64,000 nt of DNA from Lunularia cruciata (GCA_948567375.1 OX419755.1:4345001-4409000), one strand, 5' to 3'; counted from the first letter of the stretch, positions 43,316 to 56,043 are shown. Made by a program: numbers and translations. Notes: generated by a model not told the origin, from the sequence alone.

Positions 43316-43643
43316 ATGATGTCATTTTGGGGTTGCCTTGGCTTGAATATCATAAGGTTCAATTTGATTGGACCCAATGACAAATTGAAGTACAACACCA
43401 AGGTAGGAATTTCTAATTCTGTTGTGTGGTATCTTTGAGTAAGACACCTAAGAATAGTCAATCCAAGATGAAAATTTTGTCAAGAAAGCAACCAGAGAGC
43501 AAGCCTTGAAGGAAGATAAGTCCCAAGATGGGAAGTTTGTCAAGAAAGCAATAGAGCAAGCTTTGAATGAAGATAAGTCTATTTTTGTGGTGTGAATCAA
43601 GCAGATTGCACAGGGAGAATCTGAGGAAAGTCAAGAGCCTTAG

Positions 43644-44595
43644 ATGGAGATGCTTTGTTTCTATATTGATGACCATAAGCTCAATAAACAAACAATGAAG
43701 AATGCATATCCCTTGCCTCAAATCGATGACTTGCTTGATCAATTGAGTGGAGCACAATACTTCTCCAAGTTGGATCTTTGTAGTGACTATTGGCAAATCC
43801 CCATTGATAGGGAAGATGTGCAAAATACTATCTTTTGCACAAGGTATAGGCACTTTGAATGGAGAGTTCTACCTTTTGGGCTCGTTAATGCTCCAACAAT
43901 CTTCATGGATCAGATGCATTGGGTGTTAGGATGGACTATTGGATTGGTACGTAGTGGTGTTCTTGGATGACATTTTAATCTATAGCAAGACAGAGGCAAA
44001 ACACACAAATTATGTTCAAGAAGTCCTAAGATGACTATGCCAATGGAAGTTTTATTGCAAGAAGTCAAAGTGTGCCTTTTGGTAGAAGGAAGTTACCTTC
44101 TTGGATCATAAGATCTCATCAGGAGGCATCAAGATGGAAGAGAAGAAAATCAAGGCCATTACTGACTGGCCTACTCCAATGGATATCATAGAGGTGTAAG
44201 CATTTAATGGATTGGCAAGTTTTTACCAACGGTTCATTCACTATCATGTGCATGTAGTAGCATCATTGACCAACCTCTTGGGGAAAAACTCAAGCTTTCA
44301 ATGGACTGCAAAGTATGAAGAAGCATTAAAAAAGATGAAACATATTGTATCTTCAAGAGCCATTCTTCAACCATATGATCCTCAATTACCTTGTGTGGTT
44401 GACTTCAATGCTTCTAACTTTACCATTGGAGCAATGTTGCAACATGAATTCCCAAATGAGTTACATCCCATTGCCTTTGTGTCTTGCCAATTAACCACTA
44501 TAGAAAGAAATTACTCTACATAAGATAGTGAAAAACTAGCAATGGTATATGCCACCAAGGTATGGAGGCATTATCTTTTGGGAAAGTAGGTGATC
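43644..44595 (+). pseudogene. G6 reverse transcriptase and RNase H (decayed)
   Basis: RT begins in the palm: [44 protein letters not shown], then VVFLDDILIYSKT in another frame near 43955. RNase H at 44212-44523 has VVDFNASNFTIGAMLQHEF and FVSCQLTTIERNYS, interrupted at 44599 by a solo LTR and resumed at 45333. Confidence 0.85.
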
Positions 44596-44598
44596 ATG

Positions 44599-45327
44599 GG
44601 TAATACCAATAGCTAGACATATGATCTAGAGATGAAATTTGGTTTGGGAACATTTGGAAGGATGTTATACATGATAGACTTGGTAGATTAGACATAAGTA
44701 TCACCAAAAGATTACTTCTACTAATAGGCCAAAAACCAAAACATACTTGGAAACTTTAGAATCAATAGCTAGGCATATGATCTAGAGGTGAAACTTGGGT
44801 TGGTAACATATGGAAAGATGTTACACATGATAGAGAAAGTAGATCAAATAGAGGTATTACCAAAAGAACACTTCTACTAATAGGGTAGAAGCCAAAGTAA
44901 GCCTGAACTTTTGAGGCAATTTTGGAGGCCTAAATGGATGAATTAGGCTTTGAAAAAGTGCACATCTTCCCCAAATGGAGGTAAAGCTAGCCTGGGTTTG
45001 TCTTATCAAGAGCTTTCAAATGGTACCTCAACCACGTGATTTTGAGATTCCTATAGGAAGATTCTCTAAAATATTCCCTTTGGTCAAAGCTTGTTTGACC
45101 AACCAGATAAGACCAAGACAGACATATCACCCATCCAAACAAGTAATCTAAGGGTGGAGCTTATTGACATGTCACATTTCCATGTACCTAATCCTATGGT
45201 GGAGATTCCTTGGAAGAGATCCTCTTTGGCTGTATAATAAAGAGAAGGTGCTCCTTTGCAGCATCTGAGTTTTAAGTGTGGAATTCATGTTTTCTCTATT
45301 ATGTTTCTCTATCTTTAAAATATTATA
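44599..45327 (+). repeat. Solo L1 LTR inside G6 RNase H
   Basis: About 729 bp, GGTAATACCAATAGC to AAAATATTATA, flanked by the perfect duplication TCATG (44594-44598, 45328-45332). Opposite orientation to the solo LTRs in G4 and G5. Confidence 0.95.
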
Positions 45328-45599
45328 TCATGCAAATTGATCACAAGCTCTTGTTGTAGAGACTACATTTGGAACACATGAAGAGTTGACATCATTGATG
45401 GGAGGAGCAACTCCAAACTTGAGTATTTGACATCAAACTTGAGTACAAACCCAATGTTCCATGTTGTCCTTGATGCACTATGACAACAACCTAATTTGAA
45501 GTCTCTTTGTCTCATCTTGGCGGCAATTACAACGGAGTCAATTGACTCCAATGTCCAAATTGAGTTTAGAATAGCTCTACAACAAGATCTATTCTTTTA

Positions 45600-46985
45600 G
45601 ATGGTACAAGGTCATCTTGCAACATGCAACAAGGAGTACAACACCTTCTCTTTCAAGGGAGGCCTTCTATTCTATGAGGATTGGATATATATTCCAACCA
45701 AGAATGATCTTTGACTTGTGTGCCTCCAAGAAGCCCATGACTTACCAATTCCAAGTCACATGGGTGTGGACAAGACTTTGAGTACCCTCTAATACCAATG
45801 GCGGTGGCCCAACATGGCACGAGATGTTTGAGAGTTTGTCCGATTGTGTGAGAGATACCAATGCAACAAGGCCAACAACTAAAAACCAAGTGGACTTCTT
45901 CAACCACTTCCTATTCCATTTGCTTGATGGGAACACTTGAGTTTAGATCTCATCACATCCTTACCCAAAATGAGCAAGGTTACACAACAATTGTGGTGTT
46001 TGTGGATAAGCTTAGTAAGCAAATCCATTTGGCACTAATCTTTGATATCGTGGATGCTCCAACATTGGTGCAGATCTACTTTGACATTATCTTCAAGCAT
46101 CATGGGAATGCCTTGTATACTCATCTCCAATCGTGATCTTGATTCATTGGAAAATTTTGGCAAGCACTCTTCTAGATATTTGGCACCAAGTTTGCTTTGT
46201 TCATGGCCTATCATCCTCAAACTGATGGATAAAATGAATGTGCAAATTGCACTTTGGAAGATATGCTTCATGTCTTTTCCAATGTTCACCATATCGATTG
46301 GGATGAATGTCTTGCAATTGTGGAGTTTTCATATAATAATTCTAAACACCCAAGCATCAAATTCTCTCCTTTCTTCCTTAATTTTGGCCAAGATCCACTT
46401 GTTCTAGAATCCCTTCTTGCTCCTTCTCCATCTAATGTCCCTCATACTTCCATCTTCTTGAACACCACATCCAAATCTCTCTAACAAGCCAAATCTCATC
46501 TTCTTGTTGCTCAAAATTGTCAAGAACAATATGCAGACCACCATTATCATGATCTCACCTTTCAAGTTGGGGATAAGATCATGCTCTCATCCGGTAATCT
46601 AGGCGTCCCACTTGATACCCAAGTTTGTAAACTTGTTCCTAATTGGATAGGACCCTTTGATATCATCCAAATCATTTCTCATGTTGCTTATCGACTTGCC
46701 TTGCCTTGCCTTATCATATGCACATCCATCCTATCTTTCATATTTCCAAGTTGAAACCCTTTGCTCTTAATCCATCTTCTTTTTTCCTCTCCTATCCAAC
46801 CTCCTCTTCTTCCTATCCCTATCAATGATCATGAAGAGTATGAAGTTGATCAAATCCTTGCACGTTGCCACATTCAACAAGGTAGTCAAAAATATACCAA
46901 GTACAAGGTCCTCTCAAAAGGTATGTCCTTCATTATGCCACTTGGGAGCCTCTTTCTCATCTGAAAAATGCACAAACGGCCATCC
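45600..46985 (+). pseudogene. G6 integrase and chromodomain (decayed)
   Basis: Zinc region near 45720-45870. Core segments include VVFVDKLSKQIHLAL and YHPQTDG-like sequence near 46205-46230, with stops. The chromodomain is near 46830-46985 (EYEVDQILARCHIQQG and a diverged WKGY region). The end is lost at 46988. Confidence 0.8.
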
Positions 46986-46988
46986 AAG

Positions 46989-48064
46989 GTGTTATCTCAT
47001 TCTTATGCTCTTGCAAGTGTTTTGCATGAATTAATCTTGAGCTTGAGAATTAGATGGAAAGGTGGTTGTTGTTCTTACAAAAATACTCTCTTCAAATTGG
47101 TTGGAGATTTGATTCAACCTATTAAGTTTAAGGAAGCTCAGATCATAGCTCATGGGCATAAGCTTATCCTATTGTGTTATTCTTTGTGTTTTAAGTTTGG
47201 GTTTGTGATATTTGATATGATTCTTTTTAACATCTTTTCAGTTTTCATTCATAGCACAGACTTGGGAAGCCACTTTTTCCAATCTATATTTTGTTTCAAT
47301 TAAACCTTTGGTGCTTTTGACTTCATATAAAAAAATCAGCAATACCTTTCTAACTTGGATTGCATTCTATTGACCTTATTGACATCATCCTATACTTGCT
47401 GATCCAAATATACTAAAAGGAGTATTAAATATGATGTTTGGATTGCCAGGCTGCCTATGACAAAAATAGGATCAACAATGTCCAAGCCAGATACAATTGT
47501 TCTTCATAGGTCTAGTCATCACTCTAAGGTAGGAAAGGCTCTAACTCTGCAACTAAGCTATGGTATGAGGAGAATAAATTTCAATTTTGTTAATGTGTTA
47601 GCTAAACTTGTTCTAGTAGAAACTGAACTTGCTCACCCATTAGACTCATATTCACATAGGCTCTTTATATTAAAATTATTGCTAATAATGCTTTGGGAAA
47701 TTGCAAAAAGTAGCAAATTTAGGACCCACTTCCTATCCTAGGTCAAAAGAAGAATTGATCTTTTCAAGACAATAATTTGGTTGCAAACTTGACCAAGACT
47801 AGAACTCTTTGAGTTTACTAGTCCTTCATAACTCACAATCATCCAATCCAACTCTACTATGCTAGCTTGAGAGCGTGGACATTTGTGATCATGTGCATGT
47901 CCTTAAAGTCTTGGATTTTGTTTGATAGTTACATGATCCACCCTTGCCCAAAACAATGGTCTTAAAATGGTCCTAGTGTATAAATTAAGCTTCAAAGAAA
48001 TTTCTACATTAATAACTTGGCAATCTTAGATGGAAGTAGAGGTTTATTTCTTATTGTAAGTTTC
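46989..48064. other. Unassigned interval
   Basis: Not related by eye to the other repeats. Frames at 46968-47303 and 47457-47741 are open for 94-111 codons but show no known domain. A (CA)n run lies near 48068-48081. Possibly an older, unrelated repeat or flank. Confidence 0.5.
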
Positions 48065-50430
48065 ATTGACACACACACACATAGCATGGACAGTAGACAA
48101 TATAGTAGATAAGAACCATGTCTTGTGCTCAACTTCAAACATTGTTATCCACAATTTGGGATAATTTCACATAGCAATAAAAGAATAAAATTTGAACCAA
48201 AAAAATTTGATTGTTACAATCTATATGCTTGAAAAATTTGTACACAAACCAAAAAGTTGCTTGTTCACTTCTTTCTATAGCAATGGCAACCACAATGTGA
48301 AACTAAAAGTGCAAGACCATAATTTTTGGATTTTATGCTCATTATATCCACCCATAGACCAATCACTAAATCTCCAACCGACTTAAGAAATTAAGAAACT
48401 TGATAAAGATAAAGCTACCACTGATTTCATTCTGCTCATATTCTATAAATATGAGAAAACAACATTCAACCAAATGTCAATGGTCTTCATCTCCCCTAGC
48501 ACAAGACTCACAAATGAATAATAGATGGGCTTTATGGTTTCCATTGCAAACAACTAAGATATGTTATGGAGATTAGGTATCTAAGACAAGACAATTTGTG
48601 TGACTCCAAAACTAATCATGGAATAGGTGGGTGTTCACGTGTAGTTTATTGCATGCTTGTTGTTGGTATGGTAGCAATTAGAGCACTGAATTTGCCTAAA
48701 CTGCCATAGGTCATTGAATTATGCCTAATTTTGTGGCATATTCTGCATCTCCTTTGGCTTGTATTACTTTGAGGCTGATCTGAACATGGCAGATTGACAT
48801 ACTCAAACACTGATGGATTACAGTGTGTGTTTTTGCTTGTTTGAGTGCAACTTGTGGCTGTATAGTTAGTGGGGTTTGAATGCTCACTTCCTACTATTCA
48901 AGTAGTGCAACAACTTGTTTCAAAAGGCATTGTTGTTTGGATTGCATTATGGCAAGCCTGTCATCAATACAAAAAAATGAAGCAGAAAGATGGTCAAGCT
49001 CCAACAACATCACCTCGAGTTCGAAAATAAGATGAAGGTTATTCCAGCCACCAATGTTGACCAAAACCCAAGTCTAAAATTCTAGCTTGTTGCAAAAATA
49101 GTTGTTGAATGTGGTGTAAACATGGAATACCCATTGTTGATGTGAAGACATTGTGACACTATGTTGTGCTTTCATTCATTGACAAGCACCTATGAAACTC
49201 CTTCATTGCTTCATTCAATGTAAAAATTGATATTTTGTAACCATATCTCTCCAAATACAATGACTATGCTTCAAGGGAAGTTTACTTCTTTCCTTGGCAT
49301 ATTTTTGGCTAACCTCACACAGTTGATCATTGCAAGCAAGCTTCAATAATATCATAGATTGCTCCCAAATTTCTAGTTGATATATGGGTCCAATGTTTAA
49401 GGTTTGCATGTGCACCCTCTGCTAAAAATGTTGAGATCTGACCATAGTGGCGGATGCTTCTAAGCCGTGCCACCATAAATCTTTCCCTGTCGATCAGCCA
49501 AGTAGATGTCAAGTAGGATAAGACACTCCTAAGATCATGTTTTGCAAGTTCTCAAAGACTATTTATGTACTCCTCTTCCATCAATGAGTCAATGATAGTT
49601 TTCCAACGCTTCATGAATAGGCATTCATGAAGCATTGCCAAGATTTATTTGACTCAAAAGCTACATGTTGCATGAAAAGCACATTCTTATGGATATACCA
49701 AACACAAAGAACATTGATAGATCTAGGGAAAATCAAAGAAATTTCATTCATCAATGCTAGTTTTCTATCATTCTTATGGATATGCCAAACACAAAGAATA
49801 TTGATAGATCTAGCAAAAATCAAAGAAATTGTATTCATCAATACTAGCTCTCTATTAATGTCAAAAACAAAGTGCCATTCAAGATTGAAATATAGATTGT
49901 CAAAAAATTATTCAACTCTTGCATTGATCAAGTGTAATCTGCTTGGGTTTCATTTCTCATGAAGTAGAAGAACATGGTGTACATCTTATTTGTGGAGGTG
50001 ATACCACTACCACGAAACAATGGCATATGATATTGGATAGGTTTGTATGTTGATTCAAGAGAAAAAATTCTTTTTGCCAAAAAGTTGTTGGCAATCTCTT
50101 ATGTGGTCTTTGGTATGACAAACAAGTGTATCAAGAAACCATAGTTACTGTATTGGAAGTGGTGAATGGTCCCTTCTCAATGAACACATCAAGTACCACT
50201 TCAATCGAAGAACATCCATCCAATATTTTTCTTTTAGTTGCACTCTTGAGATTATAGATATCTTGAAGACATATTTTGCAAGCTTGATTTTGTTCATGAA
50301 TTGTGCTAACAATGTGCCTTACCACTACTCTAAACCTACATAGTTGATGAACAATATTTCTTTCATTTTCTATAAGAGCATGTTGTAAGATTTATTGTTG
50401 GTTTATGATGATTATTAAAATTATTTTGAT
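48065..50430 (-). mobile_element. MULE fragment M4 (second copy of M1)
   Basis: Matches 16425-18740 along its length. The C-terminal transposase is better read here: 49327-49512 has RERFMVARLRSIRHYG, EGAHANLKHW and ISTRNLGAIYDIIEA; 49611-49841 has INILCVWHIHKN, with an internal duplication of a LMNEISLIFxRSIN segment. The core Asp in the STYK motif is Glu here. Inactive. Confidence 0.85.
49215..49512 (-). pseudogene. MULE transposase C-terminal part (M4)
   Basis: Two overlapping frames: W-L-I-D-R-E-R-F, IRHYGQISTF, EGAHANLK, then LGAIYDIIEACLQ, and after a frame change QLCEVSQKYAKER. This is the typical W...RE.F...HFG..TTSR.EG.H..LK pattern of MULE/FAR1 proteins. Confidence 0.85.
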
Positions 50431-50723
50431 ACATTAATTGTAAATTAGTATACTTTACTAAATATGGTGTCAGTCCCTAATCTCAAGATATTAATAATCA
50501 AATTTTAGTTAGCTATTATATAAAGTATTAAAAACTTGTTTTAGTGGGTAACAACTTTATTAATAGACTAGTATAGTTAGGATTGAAAATTCTTTAATGC
50601 TTAGTTACTTTATGAATCTTATTACGTAATAATAATTTTTATTTAAACTGTTCACCTGAACTAGATTGAATAGACAATCCATAAATTGTTTTTCTAAATT
50701 TGGTTTCTAATTAATCCTTCTAT
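50431..50723. repeat. AT-rich repeat block
   Basis: Matches 18741-19040. It ends at TCTATGAG, where the inserted fragment begins. Confidence 0.65.
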
Positions 50724-51888
50724 GAGTAACATACCCGCTCTAATACAACACCGGAGTTGTACTACAATGCTCCTATCATAATATGGCATTCTAATAGAAA
50801 GGATGTTTTAATTTTTGTCATCTAGAAGGAATATGTCATCGACCTCATGTTCATGAACTTCAAATTCCTCCACTACTTCATTTGGTTTAGAGATCCAGAG
50901 TTCCTTGAATCGAAACCCATAATATTGTGGGTGTAATGTGCTATTCTTCAAAGTTGTCATGAAAGCCAGCTCAAACAATTGTTTTTGAATCACCGATTAG
51001 TGAATATTTCATTCATCTTGTCTTGACCCGATCGCAGATTACCTTTTCTTTCGGAGGTTTTGGGTTGCCTCCTCAAGTAAGCAACCCTTTGATTGAGGCT
51101 TTGAAGAAATCAGGCTTACTCGAGGAGTTTCTTCAAAGCCTCAATCAAAGGAGACAGATTATCCTTAAATGACTTGTAAATTTTGATATCACCAGCTTGA
51201 ATGTAACGATTCCGTACGCCAGGAATGATTGTTGAACTGATCTTTTGATTTGTCATGTAGGACTTCACATCATTTATGAGCTCCACACAAATCCTATACC
51301 ATTAGCTTTCCTTGAAGATCCGCAGCAACACGTGGGAATAGTAGCTCCATCCATGAAATCAGCAGTTCCACTATATAAGGCGCATGTTTTTAAAATATTG
51401 CTCAGATATTTCATACATTCAAAAGCATGAATGAGCAGCATTTCATCAAACAGTGTGGCCAAATTTGTAACTTGATGAAACAAGAACCAATTCCGCTCCA
51501 TAAACTTTGTCAGCCAACCGTCTAAAGCTTCAAAATTCTCCTTGCTAATGTTCTCTCATTTGGCAATTTCTTGGGTGATGGGGCAGACGGTCTCTTGGGT
51601 TACGTACTCTTTTGCAGCTCTCAAATTCATAATCATATCAGTGATTTCATAATTAAATTCAGTGAAGATGCCTTTGCAACCACCGCTGCTTAAATGTTTC
51701 CTTCTCATTAGACAAAGCGTCGATAATACCATCGCGATTGGCCCACCAAGTCCACATTGTGCCTGATGGAAGCTTGAGTTTCTTTGCTGCTTGAGTAGGA
51801 ACACCACCACCATTGTCACAAATCCACTCTATCACTTCAAGCTTCTTGAGTCATATGCTTCTCTCTTCAACATCATTTTCAAGGCCTT
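50724..51888 (-). pseudogene. Decayed CENP-B/pogo-like transposase fragment
   Basis: Not present in the sister block at 19040-19370. Minus-strand pieces in several frames: an N-terminal helix-turn-helix (LKKLEVIEWICDN, then VPTQAAKKLKLPSGTMWTWW) near 51700-51830; EALDGWLTKFMERNW near 51480-51530, like the CENP-B second helix-turn-helix; and IPGVRNRYIQAGDIKIYKSFKDNL near 51140-51235, like the end of the pogo/Tigger DDE domain (IPGGxT..LQP.DV...K.FK). The catalytic middle is missing. It belongs, if right, to the Tc1/mariner-pogo group. Called by motif memory. Confidence 0.55.
51069..51150. repeat. Interleaved inverted repeats
   Basis: Four arms in order: 51069-51082, 51087-51109, 51114-51127 and 51128-51150. 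Arm 1 pairs with arm 3 (13 of 14 bases) and arm 2 with arm 4 (23 of 23), a pseudoknot-like order. Confidence 0.9.
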
Positions 51889-52590
51889 ACATCAACAATT
51901 TAATTATTATGTTTACCTGCAACCCTTCTTATAATCTATCGGTAGTCTCATTTTTTCTTCACAAGAGGATGTTGGGCGCCTCTTCCTTTATTCTCTATTG
52001 ATTGGTAGCAAGAATATTTGACTTGCTGGACCACCATAATCATTATAAACATTAGACATAGATAGTCCTCAAATGCCAACCACGACTCACATAATTTTTT
52101 TTCACTGTTTAAAATAAGAAAGAGAGTGTCTAGGTTGACACCCTCCATTTGCTAAATAAAATCTCACAAGGTGACGCAATGTGATGGTTTATCTTGCAAA
52201 TCCTGACTTTGAACTATGAATTATGCGAATAATCCGTGCTAGCACCGAGGAATGATTTTCCAGATCTACCCCGTGATTCTCAAGAAGAGGGACCTTGAAG
52301 AAATTCACCAGGTTAAAAAATGGTTCTAGAAGGTTTTAGTCATAATTATTATGTTTACCTGAAACCCTTCTTATAATCTATCATCAGTCTCAATTTTTTC
52401 TTCACAATAGGATGTCGGGTGCCTCTTCCTTTATTCTCTATTGATTGGTAGCTGGACCATTATAATCATTAAAAACATTCGATATAGATAGTCCTCAAAT
52501 GCCAACCGCGTCTCGCAAAACATTTTCACAGGTGAAAATAAGAAAAAGAATGTCGAGGTTCACATCCTCCATTTGCTAGCTTGACACCCC
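51889..52590. repeat. Tandem R block, second copy, two units
   Basis: Units start near 51895 and 52343 (ATTATTATGTTTACCTG). Matches 19370-20040. No gene. Confidence 0.75.
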
Positions 52591-53815
52591 AACTTCTAAG
52601 TTGATTTTGATTGCTTACCTCGTTATTATAACCGCTTTCATTCGGGTTTTATCAAGCAGATAGGTGACACGTAACAAAGTCAATCTGATTAACCCAATCA
52701 GAATCCATGGGTGCTAACCTATGTGTCATCCTAGGTACTCCCATACGAAAATAGAAGAGCGAAGACCACGTGTCGGTCGTCTTCCCGGAAGTTCGTATTT
52801 CAAGAATTCCGTACCGAGACTACTCATGTTAGCTCATACGGTTTGGGTTGATTGGGGTAAATTTAGATATTTAGAAATCTAGATATGGTAAATTGACCTC
52901 TTATCTGGCCCATCCCTGGTATCATGTTCCAGGAGTTTTGAGCATTTTTGTTCTTCCTCCCGTCTGCCTTTCCTTCTAAGTCAGCTTTTATCAAATGATG
53001 ATCGAGTAGATTCTGATTCTCAAACAAGACAATACTCTTTTACAATAAGCGATATTAGATAAGACTATTATTCTCAATCATGATAAGACTGTTATGAAAG
53101 GTAGTCTTCTCCTATTCTTGCATAAATCAATCGATAGGTTATTACGAATACGTTTGAATTAAATTATCTTCTTAATGAGACTTGAGAGCATCGATGACTT
53201 TTCCATCAGTAGACGATGGAAAGTGATTTTCCCCATTCATAAGAGCACTGTTGATAAAAGGTGGTTTCCTCGGTTTGTTGCATTAAGAAAAACCAACAGG
53301 TCAGGAGGTCATAAAACGTTAAACTTTCCACTGAATCAAATTAAAATGAGAGAACGTTTTTTGCATCAAAAGGCAACACACTATTGTTGTAATGATGAAA
53401 GCCCTATTGATAAAGGGTGGTTTATTCCGTTATTCCGATAGATTATCAGCAGTTTTATTTCATTTCATACAATGCATGTAAAATGAGTGAGTTTCATCGC
53501 TTTCGTTTGAGATAGTTTAAGGAAACGAGTATACACCCATAATTATACAATTAGATGGTTGAACTTCGCTTAACTATATTACAACTAAACAATAATGGCA
53601 TAGGCAATCCATTTAATAAGGGTGGAGCTGAGGCGAAAAGAATGTATAGTTTTGTGAAGTAGATTGACTAATACCATCTGAGAGCGGTGTTTGGTTAAGA
53701 CCTACAATGTTAAATTGATGAATCGAGCAAATAATAATAGATCCAATGTACATGGTACAAAGTTCATATGAAAAGAGAAATGTCAATTGTGTTGTAAATT
53801 AGCAAGTTTTTGGAT
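52591..53815. repeat. U block, second copy
   Basis: Matches 20041-21239 but lacks the 52-bp LINE tail. No gene is supported. Confidence 0.75.
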
Positions 53816-54522
53816 TTCTCTAAACGCTCTTTATCTTGTCCTTAGAGGACTTGAGAGGTCTGTTTAGAATGATGCCTTCCATTTCTGCTAGAAAGAGAAC
53901 CACATAACAAACCTGTCGAGTAGCATTCACAAGTTGCAACGTGTCATTACTCAACGTGATCTTAGTCTACATTCTACGGTGGGAGCTTCCGTGCCGTCAC
54001 TGTCTTCCTTGATGGCTGTAAAAGGCAATACATGCAAGTCTGTTAGCGGAGTCTGTCTAAGATAGAGTGACATGGTTTTCCACCACAACTTCCAGACAAA
54101 AGCAGGTCCACGGTAGAACTAGAACTAACCTGTAGGTTTTCAATAGCCCCAGTCCGTTTTTCAGCGTACTGCACTTGCTTATTGTTCACACCAGCTTGCC
54201 GTCCTGATTCTGAGCTCCAAGCATCCACCGAGCTGTCTGTCTGTATGACACAACACATATTATGGAAAACATAAGCAACACAAACTACGACAGATTCCGT
54301 AATTCACGTTATAGATACACTCAGCAAAATAATCACAAATTGTTGTGAAGTCCGAGAAAATACTGTCTGTGGTTCCGACCGTGAATGTGTGTCAAGTTGT
54401 CCTCCTAGAATAAAGTTGAGTCTGTTAGACTGTTTTTTAAGTTAGTATCCTTTTAGCTTTACCACGTGTAGCATTAAGCAACACCAGCAAGAATAATTAC
54501 AAATTTGATTCCGAATAAATTA
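53816..54522. other. Unassigned interval, possible exon remnants on minus strand
   Basis: Present only in the second duplicated region, in the place occupied by LINE plus HNL in the first. Less AT-rich than its neighbours. A minus-strand segment at about 54130-54258 ends at a CTACAG/GTTAG donor-like site, and TTTTACAG/CC near 54017-54026 looks like an acceptor. No family recognised. Confidence 0.4.
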
Positions 54523-56043
54523 ATAACTTTCTACGGTAAAGTGGGTAACAATTTCCCTTACACACTTTTGCGTACTAACCCTTCAAGTGAGGTCTCGAGG
54601 TCCGAGGCTCTTGTGAACTCCGATTGTTCCGAATTTGACCGGAATGGTCTGGATTGTCACTTTGGCCACTCTTGGAAGAACGCAAATGCGCACTTCAAGG
54701 ATTAGGCTTATTTGGAACTTTTGGATGTGGACGAAGTACATCCTGAAAAGAATTGAGATGGGTGAAGACTCCAAGCTCAGCACAGAGCATACGGAAGCAA
54801 GAAACAAGGGATCATATACGATGGCCCAACTCTGTTTGTGAGAGGCTATGAGCCATCCGCGGCTATGAGCCATCCGCGGCTATGACCAAGGTATGGAACT
54901 CAATCGCATCCCCTGTTAGAGCGATGGGAACATCCCCAATTCCTGGATGAGTGGCATTGAGGTCCTACGAAGGAAATCATCCTCTCAAGCGATTTCAGAG
55001 CTCGCAATCCTGTCATTGATAAAACAGCCTCACACCGCGTCCTATCAAGTGAAGCTCTCGCTAATGTGAACGTTCTAGATTAGATGGTCGAGAAGAGTTC
55101 ATGATGAGGAAAACTTTGATGTTGGAAGTTCCTAAGTCTTCCATCGTGAAATCAACATAGCTGTAGCTTCTTGCGAGATATCTAATTGCTCCTTGGTTTC
55201 ACATGAACTCAGACCGATGTAACTGCGGATACAGACTCTTGCGAGATATCTAATTTGTTCCTTAGTTTCACCTGAACTCAGACCGATGGACCTGCAGATT
55301 TACAGACTCTGCTATTTTGAAGTCAAGTTTGCATGAGGGAAACCAAGTTACTAATGTCTCTCTCTGGGCTTTGCTCCAGAGCTCCCCTGTTTTCCGCCAC
55401 CAAATCCCGATGCGAGTGACCTGTGAAAATGCCTCGCTGGCGTAAGTTGGACATTTCTGTGTCAACTGAGGAGCAGCGTCTTTCGTAGAGAGCCATGTAG
55501 GTCGCACGGATTTGTACACTGTGCATTTAGGGTTTCAATGTGGGACATACGAGTTTCAAACAATACCGTAGCAATGAAGCTCTTGCCATCTTCAAAAGAT
55601 GTGAATGAGGATACTCGCACAATCAGGTCTGCTTTCCCCACTGTGTTGAGCCCTCAGCTGAGACGGAGGACCTCTGACTTTCACCAGAAGAATTGACTCA
55701 ACCTGTAATGTTGGTCACTTTTCTGATCAGAAAGGAAAAGGGAAAGTGAACAGTTTAAGGATCACTAATATTTGGGAACGTTTTGGGTATGGTAGAAATC
55801 ACTTTCATAAAATTTAATAGGTTATAACTGCAACCCGGCACTGAGGATATGAGGACATGGGAGATAGAAAAAGGGGATGGAGCTTCTGAAGTACCAATCA
55901 TAAATATAAGTCTTGAGACGTATCAAATCAACATATTATGACCTCCTTATGAGAAAAATATAGATTATTACCCAAATAAGTATGAATAGTAATGAGGTTG
56001 AAACAACTATGTCTACTTCCTCTGCAACCCTGCTTTCTTTACT
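54523..56043. repeat. N block, second copy, left of LINE insertion
   Basis: Matches 33883-35438. Contains a local 20-bp tandem repeat (GGCTATGAGCCATCCGC) near 54843-54882 and a broken palindrome near 55707. No gene supported. Ends in the target duplication CTTTACT (56037-56043). Confidence 0.75.

Larger units (their letters stand above)
43316..46988 (+). mobile_element. Ty3/gypsy G6 (family L2), truncated at both ends, with nested solo LTR
   Basis: The protease end (VILGLPWLEYHKVQFDW) is followed by the two-unit 60-bp array (43458-43585), then a deletion (about 0.5 kb) into RT, RNase H, integrase and chromodomain. The sequence leaves the family at 46988, before the polypurine tract. The 5' side is fused to an LTR at 43315, probably by deletion of primer site, gag and most of protease after LTR-LTR tandem recombination. 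Confidence 0.85.

Noticed and set aside
48066-48082. (CA)n run and (GCAC)n near 16436 as regulatory sites
   Set aside because: Simple repeats of only a few units without further support.
55982-56043. ATG-containing host extension fused in frame to the LINE ORF
   Set aside because: The fusion results from the insertion point. The sister block shows the host part is not an ORF of note, so the chimera is fortuitous.
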